From positions 1-64,000 of the forward strand of contig JBKQPR010000085.1 of assembly GCA_052144935.1 (NCBI GenBank): a stretch of 64,000 nt of DNA, given 5' to 3'. The DNA is from JOPF133 sp052144935 (GTDB taxonomy: Bacteria; Acidobacteriota; Terriglobia; Bryobacterales; Bryobacteraceae). The notes under the pieces were generated by a model, which saw only the letters and a list, made by a program, of their open reading frames with translations, ran no database searches and was not told the origin of the DNA. Every line of letters begins with the position of its first letter. The first letter of the stretch is position 1. The translations under genes and the position numbers were made by a program. This document shows positions 33,592 through 44,000 of this stretch, one piece after another.

Positions 33592-34503
33592 ATGCATCAT
33601 CGAACAGGTCTTTCCTTCGGGTTTGCGGCGCTCGCGAGTCTGAGTGTGCTCGCCACGTTGGCGGCCGCGCAAGGTCCCGCGCCGGCGCCGCTCGTGGTCC
33701 ACCAACTGAAGCCGAACGTCTACTGGGTTGAAGGCGGCGGTGGAAACAGCGGCGTCATCGTCGGCGACAAGGGCGTGATTGTCGTGGACGCCAAGACGAC
33801 TCCGGCGGCGGGGAAGGAACTGCTGGATGATATCGCCAAAATCACGCCGAAGCCGGTAACGGCCGTAATTCTGACCCACAGCGATGGCGATCACGTGAAT
33901 GGGCTGGCCTCATTTCCGGCGGGCATTACGATCATCGCCCACGAGAACAATAAGAAGGAGCTGGAAGCCGCGCTCGCAGCCGGTGGCCGGGGCGCCCCTC
34001 CCGCCGGTCATCTCCCCACCCAGACCATCTCGAAGAACAAGGAAAATCTCAAGATCGACGGCGTGAAACTGGAAGTGCTCCACTGGGCTCCCGCGCACAC
34101 GAGCGGCGATCTGGTGGTCTATCTGCCCGCCGCGAAGATCGTGTTCACCGGAGATATTTTCGCGATGCAATTTCCCGATGCGCTGATCCATCTGGAGAAG
34201 AACGGCTCATCGGAGGGCTGGCTTACGACTGCCAAGGGAATCGCCGGCCTCAACGCGGATCAGTTCGTTCCCGGGCACGGAGATGTGCAGACGAAGGCCG
34301 CCATTCAAAAGCGGCAGGCCGATGCGGCAGCCAAGCGAGCGAAGATCAAGGACCTGGTGGCGCAGGGTAAGTCTCTGGAGGAAATCAAGACCGCCGTTGG
34401 CGACCCACCTCCGGCTCAGGGCCGCGGCGGTGGGCGCGGGGGCCCGGCCTTTGCCAGCTTTACCGAAGTCGTCTATCGGGAACTCACGAAGAAAGGGGCG
34501 TGA
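33592..34503 (+). CDS. Exported metallo-beta-lactamase-fold hydrolase
   Basis: This is a periplasmic zinc hydrolase of 303 residues with a Sec signal (FAALASLSVLATLAAAQ). Zinc motifs are VILTHSDGDHVNG (HxDxDH), HTSGDLVVYLPAAKIVFTGD and FVPGHGD, typical of the family, with a C-terminal helical extension containing a Gly/Arg loop (residues 277-284) before the end. ATG 33592 fits an AGGAG site at 33577; the ATG nine bases upstream lies too close to it. The substrate is unknown. Confidence 0.85.
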   Translation: MHHRTGLSFGFAALASLSVLATLAAAQGPAPAPLVVHQLKPNVYWVEGGGGNSGVIVGDKGVIVVDAKTTPAAGKELLDDIAKITPKPVTAVILTHSDGDHVNGLASFPAGITIIAHENNKKELEAALAAGGRGAPPAGHLPTQTISKNKENLKIDGVKLEVLHWAPAHTSGDLVVYLPAAKIVFTGDIFAMQFPDALIHLEKNGSSEGWLTTAKGIAGLNADQFVPGHGDVQTKAAIQKRQADAAAKRAKIKDLVAQGKSLEEIKTAVGDPPPAQGRGGGRGGPAFASFTEVVYRELTKKGA

Positions 34504-34554
34504 AAGTGGGTCCCAGCTTCACGTACCGGGGCGGAAATAAGGAACCTGGTGCGG

Positions 34555-34740
34555 CACATCGCCAGCGAGCGCGAGCGGCTAGGCCTTCGACCCTCTGGTT
34601 CGGTGCGATTCCGAAACCGCTCTCTGACGGGGCGCCCTCTGGGCCCGGCTCCGTTCCGAGCCGCGACTCCGTTCCGAGCCGCGGCTCCGTTCCGAGCCGC
34701 GACCGTGAGGGAGCGGTCCGCGGCAAAAGTACGACATCAG
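34555..34740. repeat. Dispersed palindromic element, copy 5, with 18-bp triplication
   Basis: Contains ATTCCGAAACCGCTCTCTGA, then three tandem copies of CTCCGTTCCGAGCCGCGA/G (34649-34666, 34667-34684, 34685-34702), then GACCGTGAGGGAGCGG. The core GAGCCGCGACCG is at 34694. It fills the gap before the amidohydrolase gene; open frames through it are translations of the repeat. Confidence 0.8.
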
Positions 34741-34772
34741 GCGGTCGGATACCTAGGCGGGAAATAAACATA

Positions 34773-36500
34773 ATGTTCCGGCTAATTGCTGTGCTTCTCG
34801 GTTCCGCCGCGCTACTCTCCGCGGCGGACGCCGATCTGATTCTTCATAACGGCAAAATCGTAACGGTGGATGGCCGGTTCACCATTCAACAGGCCGTAGC
34901 TATCCGGTCCGGGAAGATCGTAGCGGTAGGGCCGGACAGCGCCGTTCTTCATGCGGAGCGCGGCCCCAAAACCGAGGCGATCGATCTCGGTGGCCGGACC
35001 GTTCTGCCTGGCCTCGTGGACGCGCACCTGCATGCCCTCGAGGCCGGGCTGAGCGAGTACCGCGGCCCGCTTCCTCCCCTCGATTCGTTCGCGGCCGTGC
35101 AGGCGTACATTCGCCGGCAGGCGGAGCGCACGCCGAAAGGCGCCTGGATCGTGGTGCCGCGCACCTTTCCCACGCGGTTGAAGGAAATGCGCATGCCCAC
35201 GCGCGAGCTGCTGGACGTGGAGAAAGATCATCCGGTGCTCTTCGACGCCAGCTACGTGGTCATCCTGAATTCCTATGCGCTGAAGATGTGCGGGATAGAC
35301 GGCCACACGCCCAATCCGCCCGAGGGCGAGATCGTCAAGGATGCGAGCGGAGAACCCAACGGAATTCTGAAAAACGCGCCATCGTTGATCAAAGGGTTGG
35401 ACCGGAGCGCGAATTTCACGGAGGCCGAAAAGCTGGACGCGCTGGAGCAGCAGTTGAAGCGCTACCTCGCGGCGGGGCTGACCACGGTGGGCGATCGCGC
35501 CGTGAACGCCGAACAGATCGCCCTCTATCGGAAGCTGAAGGCCGCCGGCCGTTTGCCGATTCGCGCCGTGCTCACCTGGCGCCCGGATGGCTCCGAGGCC
35601 ACTGCCACCCTGCAACACCTGATTGAGTCGGTGCCGTATACCACGAATACCGGCGATTCCTGGCTGAAATTCGGCAGCTTCAAGCTGACGCTCGATGGCG
35701 GCATGACCATCGGCACGGCGTTCCAGCGGTCCCCCTACGGCCCCTTCGGCAAGCAACTCTACGGAAAAACCGATCCGGACGACCGGGGCCAGCTCTTTGT
35801 CCCGCCCGATAAACTGCTGGCGGTAATGCGGACGGCCCGCGACCGGGGATGGCAGCTTACCACGCACGACCAGGGAGGCGGCGCCGTGGATGCGTTCCTG
35901 GACACGCTGGAAGCGCTCGACCGCGAGAAGCCCATCGCCCCCACGCGCTCGCACCTCATGCACGCCAGCTTTCAAAGTCCCGCGGCGATTGCGCGCATGA
36001 AGAAGATGGGTATACTGGCCGATGTGCAAGCGGCATGGCTCTATCTGGATGGTCCCGCGCTCGAACGCGTATTCGGCTATGACGGGATGCGTTATTTCTA
36101 TCCCCTGCGCTCCTATATCGACGCGGGAATCATCGTCGCCGCCGGCAGCGATAACATGATCGGCCACGACAAGAACAGCGCGGTGAACCCGTATAACCCG
36201 TTCCTGAGCCTGTGGACCGAGGTGACGCGGCTGACCAGGGAGCCCACTGGGCCCGGCAAAGTTATGCATCCCGAGGAGAAGATCTCGCGTGCCGAAGCGC
36301 TCAAGACGCACACCATCTGGGCGGCATATCTGCAATTCGCCGAGAAGGAGCGCGGCTCGATCGAACCCGGAAAATTGGCCGACCTGGTGGCGATCGACCG
36401 CGACTATCTGACGTGCCCCGAAGCTGAGATCAAGGATATTCAGCCGGTGATGACGGTTTTGGATGGAAGGATCGTGAATCGTGCGCCATCGTTACATTGA
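34773..36500 (+). CDS. Exported YtcJ-like amidohydrolase
   Basis: This 575-residue metal-dependent amidohydrolase has a short signal (MFRLIAVLLGSAALLSAADA). It shows the amidohydrolase N-terminal strand ADLILHNGKIVTVDG, the metal motif LPGLVDAHLHALEAG, the later His motifs QLTTHDQGGGAVD and SHLMHASF, the Asp in VAAGSDNMIGHDKNS and the end motif GKLADLVAIDRD. This is the amidohydrolase 3 (YtcJ) layout. ATG 34773 is where family homology starts. The stop overlaps the start of the next esterase-like gene by 20 bp, implying co-expression. Confidence 0.88.
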   Translation: MFRLIAVLLGSAALLSAADADLILHNGKIVTVDGRFTIQQAVAIRSGKIVAVGPDSAVLHAERGPKTEAIDLGGRTVLPGLVDAHLHALEAGLSEYRGPLPPLDSFAAVQAYIRRQAERTPKGAWIVVPRTFPTRLKEMRMPTRELLDVEKDHPVLFDASYVVILNSYALKMCGIDGHTPNPPEGEIVKDASGEPNGILKNAPSLIKGLDRSANFTEAEKLDALEQQLKRYLAAGLTTVGDRAVNAEQIALYRKLKAAGRLPIRAVLTWRPDGSEATATLQHLIESVPYTTNTGDSWLKFGSFKLTLDGGMTIGTAFQRSPYGPFGKQLYGKTDPDDRGQLFVPPDKLLAVMRTARDRGWQLTTHDQGGGAVDAFLDTLEALDREKPIAPTRSHLMHASFQSPAAIARMKKMGILADVQAAWLYLDGPALERVFGYDGMRYFYPLRSYIDAGIIVAAGSDNMIGHDKNSAVNPYNPFLSLWTEVTRLTREPTGPGKVMHPEEKISRAEALKTHTIWAAYLQFAEKERGSIEPGKLADLVAIDRDYLTCPEAEIKDIQPVMTVLDGRIVNRAPSLH

Positions 36501-38469
36501 AGTGCTGACCCCGCTGCTGTTTTGTGCCGGTCTGGCCCAGGCTCAGAGCCGCCCCAACGACCTGGCTCCCATCCTCGACCGGCCGCTCGAAACGCCTGAC
36601 GTGGTGACGTACCAGTTGCGCCAGTATCTCTACCAGCGGCTTCCGAAACTGCCGGCGGCCTCTAGCGCGGAACAATGGCGGTCGGAATCCGAGCGCCTCC
36701 GCAAGCATTTGCTCGATGACGTGGTCTTCCACGGCTGGCCGCGCGAGTGGGTGGACGCCCCGCCCAAATTCGAAGACCTCGGGGTCATCGAAACCGGCCA
36801 GGGGTATCGGATGCGGAAACTCCGCTTCGAAATCGTGCCCGGGTTCCAATCCACCGCCATTCTCTACGAGCCGGAACATCTCAGCGGCAAGGCGCCGGCG
36901 GTCCTCAACCTGAACGGCCATGAATACGAGCTGGGCAAGGCAGCCGAGTACAAGCAGAAGCGCTGCATCAACCAGGCGCTTCACGGAATGCTGGCCCTCA
37001 ACCTGGAGTGGCTGTCCTGCGGGGAGCTCAACTTTCCCGAGAACCGGCACCAGTTCGGCGGCCATGTGGATCTGGCCGGCGCCAACGTCGCTGGCCTCTT
37101 CTATCTGGCGATGCGGCGCGGGCTGGATTACCTCGATGGCCACCCCAATGTGGATCGCAGCCGCCTCGCCGTAACCGGGCTTTCGGGAGGCGGATGGCAA
37201 ACCATCGTGCTGAGCGCGCTCGATCCGCGGGTCTACATCTCGATTCCCGTCGCCGGCTACTCGGCGCTACTCTCGAAGCTGGAACATTCCGACGACCGCG
37301 GCGACAACGAGCAGGTCCCCGCCGATTTCCTCAATGGGGTCGATTATCCCCATCTCACCGCAATGCGGGCTCCCCGGCCGACGCTCCTGATCCATAATGC
37401 CGAAGACGACTGCTGCTTCCGCGCGCCGCTGGTGAAGCCTTACACCTACGATCAGGTCAAGCCCTTCTTCGGCCTATTCGGCAAAGAGGACGTGTTCGCC
37501 TGGCATGAGAACACCGACCCCTCCACTCACAATTACCAACTCGACAACCGCCTCCAGGCATACCGTTTCCTGAGCCAGTACTTCGGGTTGCCGCCCATCG
37601 AGCAGGAGATCCCCGTGGATGGAGAGGTCAGAACCCCAGGCGAGTTGGCCGTCGGACTTCCCAAGGACAACCTCACCATCCTGGGATTGGCGCGGAAGTT
37701 TGCCGCGGGCATCCATCGGGATCCGGCGCCGCCGAACCCGGATGCCCGATCGCGATGGATGGCCACTGCCGGGAACCGCTTGAAGGCGCTGGTTCGTTAC
37801 CAGCCCGCCGCCGTGGAGCACGCCTGGGCGTTGGCGAACACCAAGAACCGAGGCGTCGAGACGCTCTCCTGGCAGTTCCTGTTCGACAACCAACTGAGCG
37901 CTACCGCGGTTTGGGTCCATTCGATCGCGGCGGGGATCGGAGGGCGCCCCGGCCCACCGGTGACCATCGTGCTGCACGATGACGGCAAGAAGGCCGCCGC
38001 GTCCCTGATTTCGGATCGCGTGAATCGTGGCGAGCAAGCGGTCGCTCTGGATCTGGTATTCCACGGCGATGCCGCGCCGGCTGCCAGGGAGATGGAAAGC
38101 TATCCGCTGATGATTTCCACCATGGGGCAGCGGGCGCTCGGCATCGAGGCCGCCCAACTGATCGCCGTCGCCCGCTGGATGCGGGAACGCTCCGCGGGCG
38201 CGAAGATTCGCCTCGAATCGACCGGCAAGCGCAATCAGGTGGCGGCGCTGATCGCGGCCGCCCTGGAGCCGGACCTCTTTTCCGAACTGTCCATCCACGA
38301 CGGCATGCGCAGCCTGCAATACCTGCTGGATGCTCCGGTTCGCTTCCAGGACGCGCCCGATCTGTTCTGTCTCGATCTCTACAAGGAATTCGACCTGGAC
38401 ACGCTCGCGCTGCTCGCCGGCAATACCAGGGTGACGCAAAGTTACCTTGCGGAACCTAAGCCCCGGTAG
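36481..38469 (+). CDS. Exported alpha/beta-hydrolase (acetyl xylan esterase-like), two domains
   Basis: This is a 662-residue secreted esterase-like protein starting at GTG 36481, with a signal peptide (LTPLLFCAGLAQAQ). The first hydrolase domain has the nucleophile elbow TGLSGGGWQT (Ser), an acidic segment LLIHNAEDDCCF and a His in DPSTHNYQLDN, which together suggest a complete triad. A second domain from about residue 470 (VTIVLHDDGKKAAASL, LIAVARWMRER) resembles another alpha/beta hydrolase but lacks an obvious serine elbow. Carbohydrate ester removal is likely in this context; the family resemblance is to Axe-type esterases and is not certain. Confidence 0.75.
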   Translation: MRHRYIEVLTPLLFCAGLAQAQSRPNDLAPILDRPLETPDVVTYQLRQYLYQRLPKLPAASSAEQWRSESERLRKHLLDDVVFHGWPREWVDAPPKFEDLGVIETGQGYRMRKLRFEIVPGFQSTAILYEPEHLSGKAPAVLNLNGHEYELGKAAEYKQKRCINQALHGMLALNLEWLSCGELNFPENRHQFGGHVDLAGANVAGLFYLAMRRGLDYLDGHPNVDRSRLAVTGLSGGGWQTIVLSALDPRVYISIPVAGYSALLSKLEHSDDRGDNEQVPADFLNGVDYPHLTAMRAPRPTLLIHNAEDDCCFRAPLVKPYTYDQVKPFFGLFGKEDVFAWHENTDPSTHNYQLDNRLQAYRFLSQYFGLPPIEQEIPVDGEVRTPGELAVGLPKDNLTILGLARKFAAGIHRDPAPPNPDARSRWMATAGNRLKALVRYQPAAVEHAWALANTKNRGVETLSWQFLFDNQLSATAVWVHSIAAGIGGRPGPPVTIVLHDDGKKAAASLISDRVNRGEQAVALDLVFHGDAAPAAREMESYPLMISTMGQRALGIEAAQLIAVARWMRERSAGAKIRLESTGKRNQVAALIAAALEPDLFSELSIHDGMRSLQYLLDAPVRFQDAPDLFCLDLYKEFDLDTLALLAGNTRVTQSYLAEPKPR

Positions 38470-38836
38470 GAGCCGCCATGCACCAAAGCGAAATGGATGA
38501 CCTGGTCACAGGGCGAATGGAGGCAAAACCGGCCGGTTGTAAACCCATTTCGTAATGCCGGGCCCGATGTGGGTCGAGGTTTGCGGAGTCTGGTCCCGCG
38601 ACCACGCCGGCAAATCGCGCATCGCCTTCGAGATCGCCGGCAGCGTTCCCGTCCGGTAGGATCGCAGCCTCTGCCGCCAAAACGGCTGCCGGGAAGCGCC
38701 TGGCGATTGGGCACGGTCTTGCTGCGCTCCACCCGCGACCTGCGTATTCCGTCTCCGACTCAGACTCAGGGGCCCGCCTCACCGGAACAACCCCTCAGTG
38801 CCTGTGAGAGAATAGGTCGGTTTCCGGATCTCGGCA
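38470..38836. other. Intergenic region, no gene seen
   Basis: About 370 bases between the esterase gene and the glycosyl-hydrolase-like gene. No ribosome site, domain or strong repeat was recognised. Confidence 0.5.
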
Positions 38837-40804
38837 ATGAAATCTCTTACTCTGATCGCAATGCTTATGGGATTGACTGTGGCATCGGACGCCCAGGATG
38901 GCTGGTGGATGAAGGAACCGATCCGCTGGGTGCAGACCAACCTTCGCGAAACCGATGCGGCCCTGAATCCCCAGAAGTTTGTCGGGGAAGTGGCGGGCTT
39001 CGATGCCAATGTGCTGTTGATGGCGCTGGGCGGCATCTCGGCCTTCTATCCGAGCAAGGTTCAGCATCCCTATGTAAGCCCGTACATCCCCCAAGGGCAT
39101 GATACGTTCGGCGAGGTGCTGACCGAAGCGCATCGGCGCGGCATCCGCATCGTCGGGCGCTTCGATTTCAGCAAGACTCACAAGGACGCCTACGGTGCAC
39201 ACCCCGGCTGGTTCTTCAAAAAATCCGATGGGGAACCCGCCATTTACAACGGCCTCTATCAAGCGTGCGTGAACGGCGGCTGGTATCGCGAGAAGGCGCC
39301 CGAGATCCTGGCCGAGGCGCTCGATCGCTATGAGGTGGACGGCCTGTTTTTCAATATGTTCAGCAATCCGGCGACGGACTATAGCGGCCACCCGCTGGGC
39401 ATCTGCCACTGCGATAACTGCAAGCGCCTGTACCGGGCGCGTTTCAGCCGCGACTTGCCGGACAAGCCCGACGCGGACTATCAGGCGTTCCTGCATGACG
39501 CCACGGTGAGCATGTCGGAGACCATCAGGAAGCTGATCAAATCCAAGCGGCCGGCGACGGCGCTGGTCGGGACATCTCCCGAGATCGGCGACATGGTGTT
39601 TTCCGAATCGAATACTGCCGTCAGGCGCCCGCTTCCGCTGTGGCCCTATGCGTCGACCGACAACGTGAATCGCGCGCGCAACACCTATCCGCAGAAGATG
39701 GCGATCAACCAGTGCATGTCGTTCCTCGATTACCCGTGGCGGTTCGCGATGGTTCCGCAGCCGGAGATTCGCACGCGGCTATGGCAGAACGTCGCCAACG
39801 GCGGCGCGGCAGCCATCAACGTGCATGGGACGCTGGAGCAGGAAGACCGCACCGCGCTGGAGGCCGCCCGCCCGATCTTCGCGTGGCTGAAACAGCACCA
39901 GAATTATTACGCAGGCCAACTGCCGGAGGCGCGCGTGCTGCTGCTGGGAGGGGGAGCGCGCGGATTTGACGGCTCGGAGGCCGCTCACAGAGGCTTCGTT
40001 CGCCTCCTCTCCGAGGAGCATATTCCGTTCGGTACGGTGGACAACCTGGACTGGCTGGGAACGCGGGAGGCAGACCTCGTGATTGCCACCGGGGAAACGC
40101 CCCAAGCATTGGAGCGGTGGGTGCGAGAGGGCGGGCGCCTGCTGATCGCGAGTTCGATGGCTCCGGGATTCGACATGGGCAAGGTGCTCAAGCTCTGGAA
40201 GGATCCGGATGGCGCCTACTTCCGCATCCGCGACAAGACCCTGTTTCCGTCGCTCAAAAGCACCGACGTTACCTTCATGTACGGCGAATACCTTGAGGTG
40301 GATGGCAAAGGGCCGCTCACCTTCATACCGCCTTCCATGTACGGCCCGCCGGAGTTGGTCCACGTGGACTGGAAAGACACCGATGCGCCGGGCCTCATCA
40401 TCAAGGAAATCGGAAAGGGCACGGTGGCCTGGCTGCCCTGGAATATCGGTGAGCTTTACTATCTGCACAGCTCCGAAGCGCACGCCGGGCTGGTGCGGGA
40501 CCTGATCGACCATCTGCTGCCGAATGGACGGCAACTGAAGACCAATGCCCATCGGCTGGTGGAGATCTCTCTCATGAGGCAGGGCGATCGTCACCTCGTG
40601 CACCTGGTCAACCTCTCGGGACATTCGCAGACAGGCTACTTTCCAGCCGTGCCGATGGCGAACGTCAAGGTCGAGGTGAAGGGGACGTTCCAGTCCGCCC
40701 GCGCGATACGGTCGGGCAAGAGCTTGGCGGTCTCGCACTCGGGTGGGTACTCGTCGTTCACGGTGCCGGAGTTGGAGGAGTATGAGCTGGTGGAAATCCG
40801 GTGA
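38837..40804 (+). CDS. Exported glycosyl-hydrolase-like protein (GHL6/GH42-trimerisation type)
   Basis: This 655-residue protein has a signal peptide (MKSLTLIAMLMGLTVASDAQ). A TIM-barrel domain shows VGRFDFSKTH, VDGLFFNMFSNP and a cysteine motif ICHCDNCKRLY typical of hypothetical glycosyl hydrolase 6 proteins. Further on comes a flavodoxin-like domain (EARVLLLGGG ... VREGGRLLIASS) like the trimerisation domain of GH42 beta-galactosidases, then a C-terminal beta domain. Extracytoplasmic glycan hydrolysis is the likely role. The sugar specificity cannot be read. It precedes a GH38-like gene by 227 bp on the same strand. Confidence 0.78.
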   Translation: MKSLTLIAMLMGLTVASDAQDGWWMKEPIRWVQTNLRETDAALNPQKFVGEVAGFDANVLLMALGGISAFYPSKVQHPYVSPYIPQGHDTFGEVLTEAHRRGIRIVGRFDFSKTHKDAYGAHPGWFFKKSDGEPAIYNGLYQACVNGGWYREKAPEILAEALDRYEVDGLFFNMFSNPATDYSGHPLGICHCDNCKRLYRARFSRDLPDKPDADYQAFLHDATVSMSETIRKLIKSKRPATALVGTSPEIGDMVFSESNTAVRRPLPLWPYASTDNVNRARNTYPQKMAINQCMSFLDYPWRFAMVPQPEIRTRLWQNVANGGAAAINVHGTLEQEDRTALEAARPIFAWLKQHQNYYAGQLPEARVLLLGGGARGFDGSEAAHRGFVRLLSEEHIPFGTVDNLDWLGTREADLVIATGETPQALERWVREGGRLLIASSMAPGFDMGKVLKLWKDPDGAYFRIRDKTLFPSLKSTDVTFMYGEYLEVDGKGPLTFIPPSMYGPPELVHVDWKDTDAPGLIIKEIGKGTVAWLPWNIGELYYLHSSEAHAGLVRDLIDHLLPNGRQLKTNAHRLVEISLMRQGDRHLVHLVNLSGHSQTGYFPAVPMANVKVEVKGTFQSARAIRSGKSLAVSHSGGYSSFTVPELEEYELVEIR

Positions 40805-41031
40805 CAGGTGACGAGCGGGCAATGGACCGTCCGCCGTAAGTGCGGCTCGAATCGGGCCACGCACCAGGCAGGGTGGGTTCCCCCTGGCATGATCGCCGCG
40901 TTTGGCCACGACTTTCCCGGCAAGCGATTCGTGGAGGGTCATCGCCCAGAAACCTGCTGGGGCGTCGCGGTTCGCGTGCTTCCCTGCACAGCGATTGCCG
41001 CGCGGTCCGGCGTCGCCACGCAGGCGGTAGA

Positions 41032-44000
41032 ATGATTTATGAAATGAGCATCCGATCCTCTTTTGTGGCCAGCCTTGCGCTGCTGGCGGCGGCTGGCGCA
41101 GGCTTGCCGCTGTGGGGCCAGGAGACCACGGTCTGGCGCATCGGGACGTTCGACCACGCCTCGGCCGAGTTCAGCGGGCGCGTGGGCAGTCAGCCGGTCG
41201 TGGTCGACGCCGGCGCGCCGGATGCCGCAGGACGCTGGCCGCCCTCGCAAGCCGGCACCCTCAACGCCCGATCCGGCCCCCAGCAGCACTCCCGCACGAT
41301 CCGGTTCCGGATGGAGGAGGGGCCCAGCGGATCGTACGTGTTGGATCTCGCCATCATGGCCGGCAACCCGCGCGTGCCCCATCTGGAAATCGAGCTGAAC
41401 GGCGCACGGGGCACGGCTTACATCGATCGCCGCCTGAGCTACCACGCCGAGGGGCGAGCCGATTCGCCCATCTGCGCCGAAGCCCGAGAGCGCATCCCTA
41501 TCCCGGCGAGCGCGCTGCGGCAAGGCGACAACGAGCTGCGCATCACGGCCGTGGACGACGTGGCGGACGAAAACGGCGATTCGCAGATCGCTTGGGATGC
41601 GCTGGCGCTGCTGCGCGAGGGCCAGGCGGCCGGCGATCCCACAGTTTCCGTCGAACCGGCTTATTTCTTCGTCACGGAGAACGGCGCCACGCGCGAGCTC
41701 GTTACGGCCACCGTCACCACCACGGCGGCGGTCTCGCGCGGGACTCTCTCGCTGACGCTCGCCGGCGCGCCGTATCGCGCCGATCTGGCTCCCGCGCCCT
41801 TCGGCCAGCAACGGTTCGAGTTCAAGGTTCCCGAGTTCGCCGCCGGCTCCCAAGCGCAAGTCGCTCTGCTGCTCGACGGCCGGAGCTACCTGCGCGCCGA
41901 ACGGATCGCTCCCAAACGCAAGTTGACGGTCTACCTCGTACCGCACACCCACCTCGATATCGGCTTCACCGACTACCAGCCGAAGATCGAGGAATTGCAG
42001 AACCGCAACCTCGATCGCCTGCTGGAAGAGATGCGCCACGACGCGGACATGCGTTTCTCTCTCGATGGCGCCTGGCTGGTGGAGCAGTACCTGCGCACGC
42101 GCTCCGGGCCGGCGCAGAAGGAGTTCCTGGAGGCGGTGCGCGCGGGCCGGATTTCGATCCCGGCGCAGTACGCCAACCTGATGGCCGGCGGCGCCAGCCT
42201 GGAGACGCTGATCCGCTCGACCTACGCCGGCCGCGCGCTCAATCGCCTGGCGGGCAGCCGGAACGACTACGCCAACATTACCGATGTGCCGGCCTATCCC
42301 TGGAGCTACGCATCCGTCCTGGCCGCCGCCGGTGTCAAGTACTTCGCTGCGGGCGCCAACGACGACCGCGGCCCACAGCCCCTCTACGGCCGGTGGCAGA
42401 CCCGTTCCCCATTCTGGTGGCAGGGGCCCGACGGCGCCAAAGTGCTGATGGCCTATACCCGCCAGTACTCGAACCTCTGGTTCGTCTGCGGCCTGCCGCC
42501 CGTCGAGGCAGGCTGCCGCGACGGCCTGCCCACATTTCTGCAGACCTTCGAATCGCCGGGCTACCGGCCCGACGCCGTTCTGATGTTCGGGAGCCAACTG
42601 GAAAACACCGATCTGATCCCCGGCGAGGGCGAGTTCGTCCGCGGCTGGAATGCCAAATACGCCTGGCCGCGCCTGCAACTGGCCACCTTTCGCGACTATT
42701 TCGAGATGGTCGAGAAGAAGTTCGGTGACCGGCTCGAAACCGTCCGCGGCGACTTTGGACCCTATTGGGAGGACGGCATCGGCACGGACGCGCAGTACGC
42801 AGCTCTCTACCGGGAGACCGAAAGCCGCGCGCTGGCGGTTGAGAAGTTGTCCTCGCTCGCCGCGCTCCAGCAGCCCGCATGGGCGCCCCCGATCGAGGGA
42901 CTGCGGCGCTTGTGGCGCGATCTGATCCTCTATGCCGAGCACACCTACACGTCCTCGGGCGGTTACTCGCGGCCGGAGAGCGAACAGAGCGTGCGCCAGA
43001 TCGAGACCAAACACTTCCACGTCTCCGACGCCCGCGAGACGGCCCATTGGATCGCGCAGGAATCCATGAGCCGCCTGCTCGACAGCATCCGGATCGAGCC
43101 GCCGGCGATGGTGGTGTTCAACACGCTGGCTCACGAGCGCAGCGGCCTTGTGGAGATGGATCTCACGAATGGCTCGCGGTTGGTGGATACGGAAACGGGC
43201 CAGCCGGCGGCGTTGGAATCGCTGCGGGTCGGAAACGGATACCGGCGCGTGCGATTCCTGGCCGGCCGCGTGCCGGCCATGGGCTATCGCGTCTACCGGA
43301 TCGAAAGCGGCCCGGCCGCGCCGGCGTCACCCGAGCCAAAACCGGCCACCACCATCGAGAACGAGTTCTACCGCGTGACCGTCGACCCGAATCGCGGCGG
43401 GGTTTCCAGCGTTTTCGACAAACAGATTGGCCGCGAGTTGGTCGATTCCAAGAGTCCGTACGTGCTCGACCAATACGTGTACGTAGCGGGCGGCGACAAC
43501 ACCCGCCTCATTCACATATCCGAGCACTTGCCCAACGCCAACCTGACGGTCAGCCCCGTGTCGGCCGCGACCGCGGTGAACGCCGCCGCCACGCCATGGG
43601 GCCAGTCTTTGAACTACCGGGTGAGCGGGATGCATGCGCCCCGGATCGATGTGGAGATCCGCCTGTCCACCGGCGAGAGGAAGATCGAGATCCTCAATCG
43701 CCTCCGGAAAGAGCCGGTGAACGATAAAGAGGCCATCTACTTTGCATTCCCCTTCGCGGCGCCGCAGCCCGAATTCGAGTACGAGGGCCAGAACGGAACC
43801 GTCAATCCGGCGCGCGACGAACTCGCCGGCGGTTGCCGGGAATGGTACGCGGCGGGGCACTGGGCGCGGGTAAGCGGCGGCGGGATCAGCGCGGCGGTGA
43901 TCCCCATCGATGCGCCGCTGGTGACCTTCGGCGACATCAACCGCGGCCTGTGGCCGGAGAGGTTCGAGCCGCGGTCGTCCGCCATCTTCTCCTACGCGTT

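Noticed and set aside
38442..38732. Minus-strand frame with LVHGG, like an alpha/beta hydrolase
   Set aside because: Only five residues resemble the family, and the frame has no other support.
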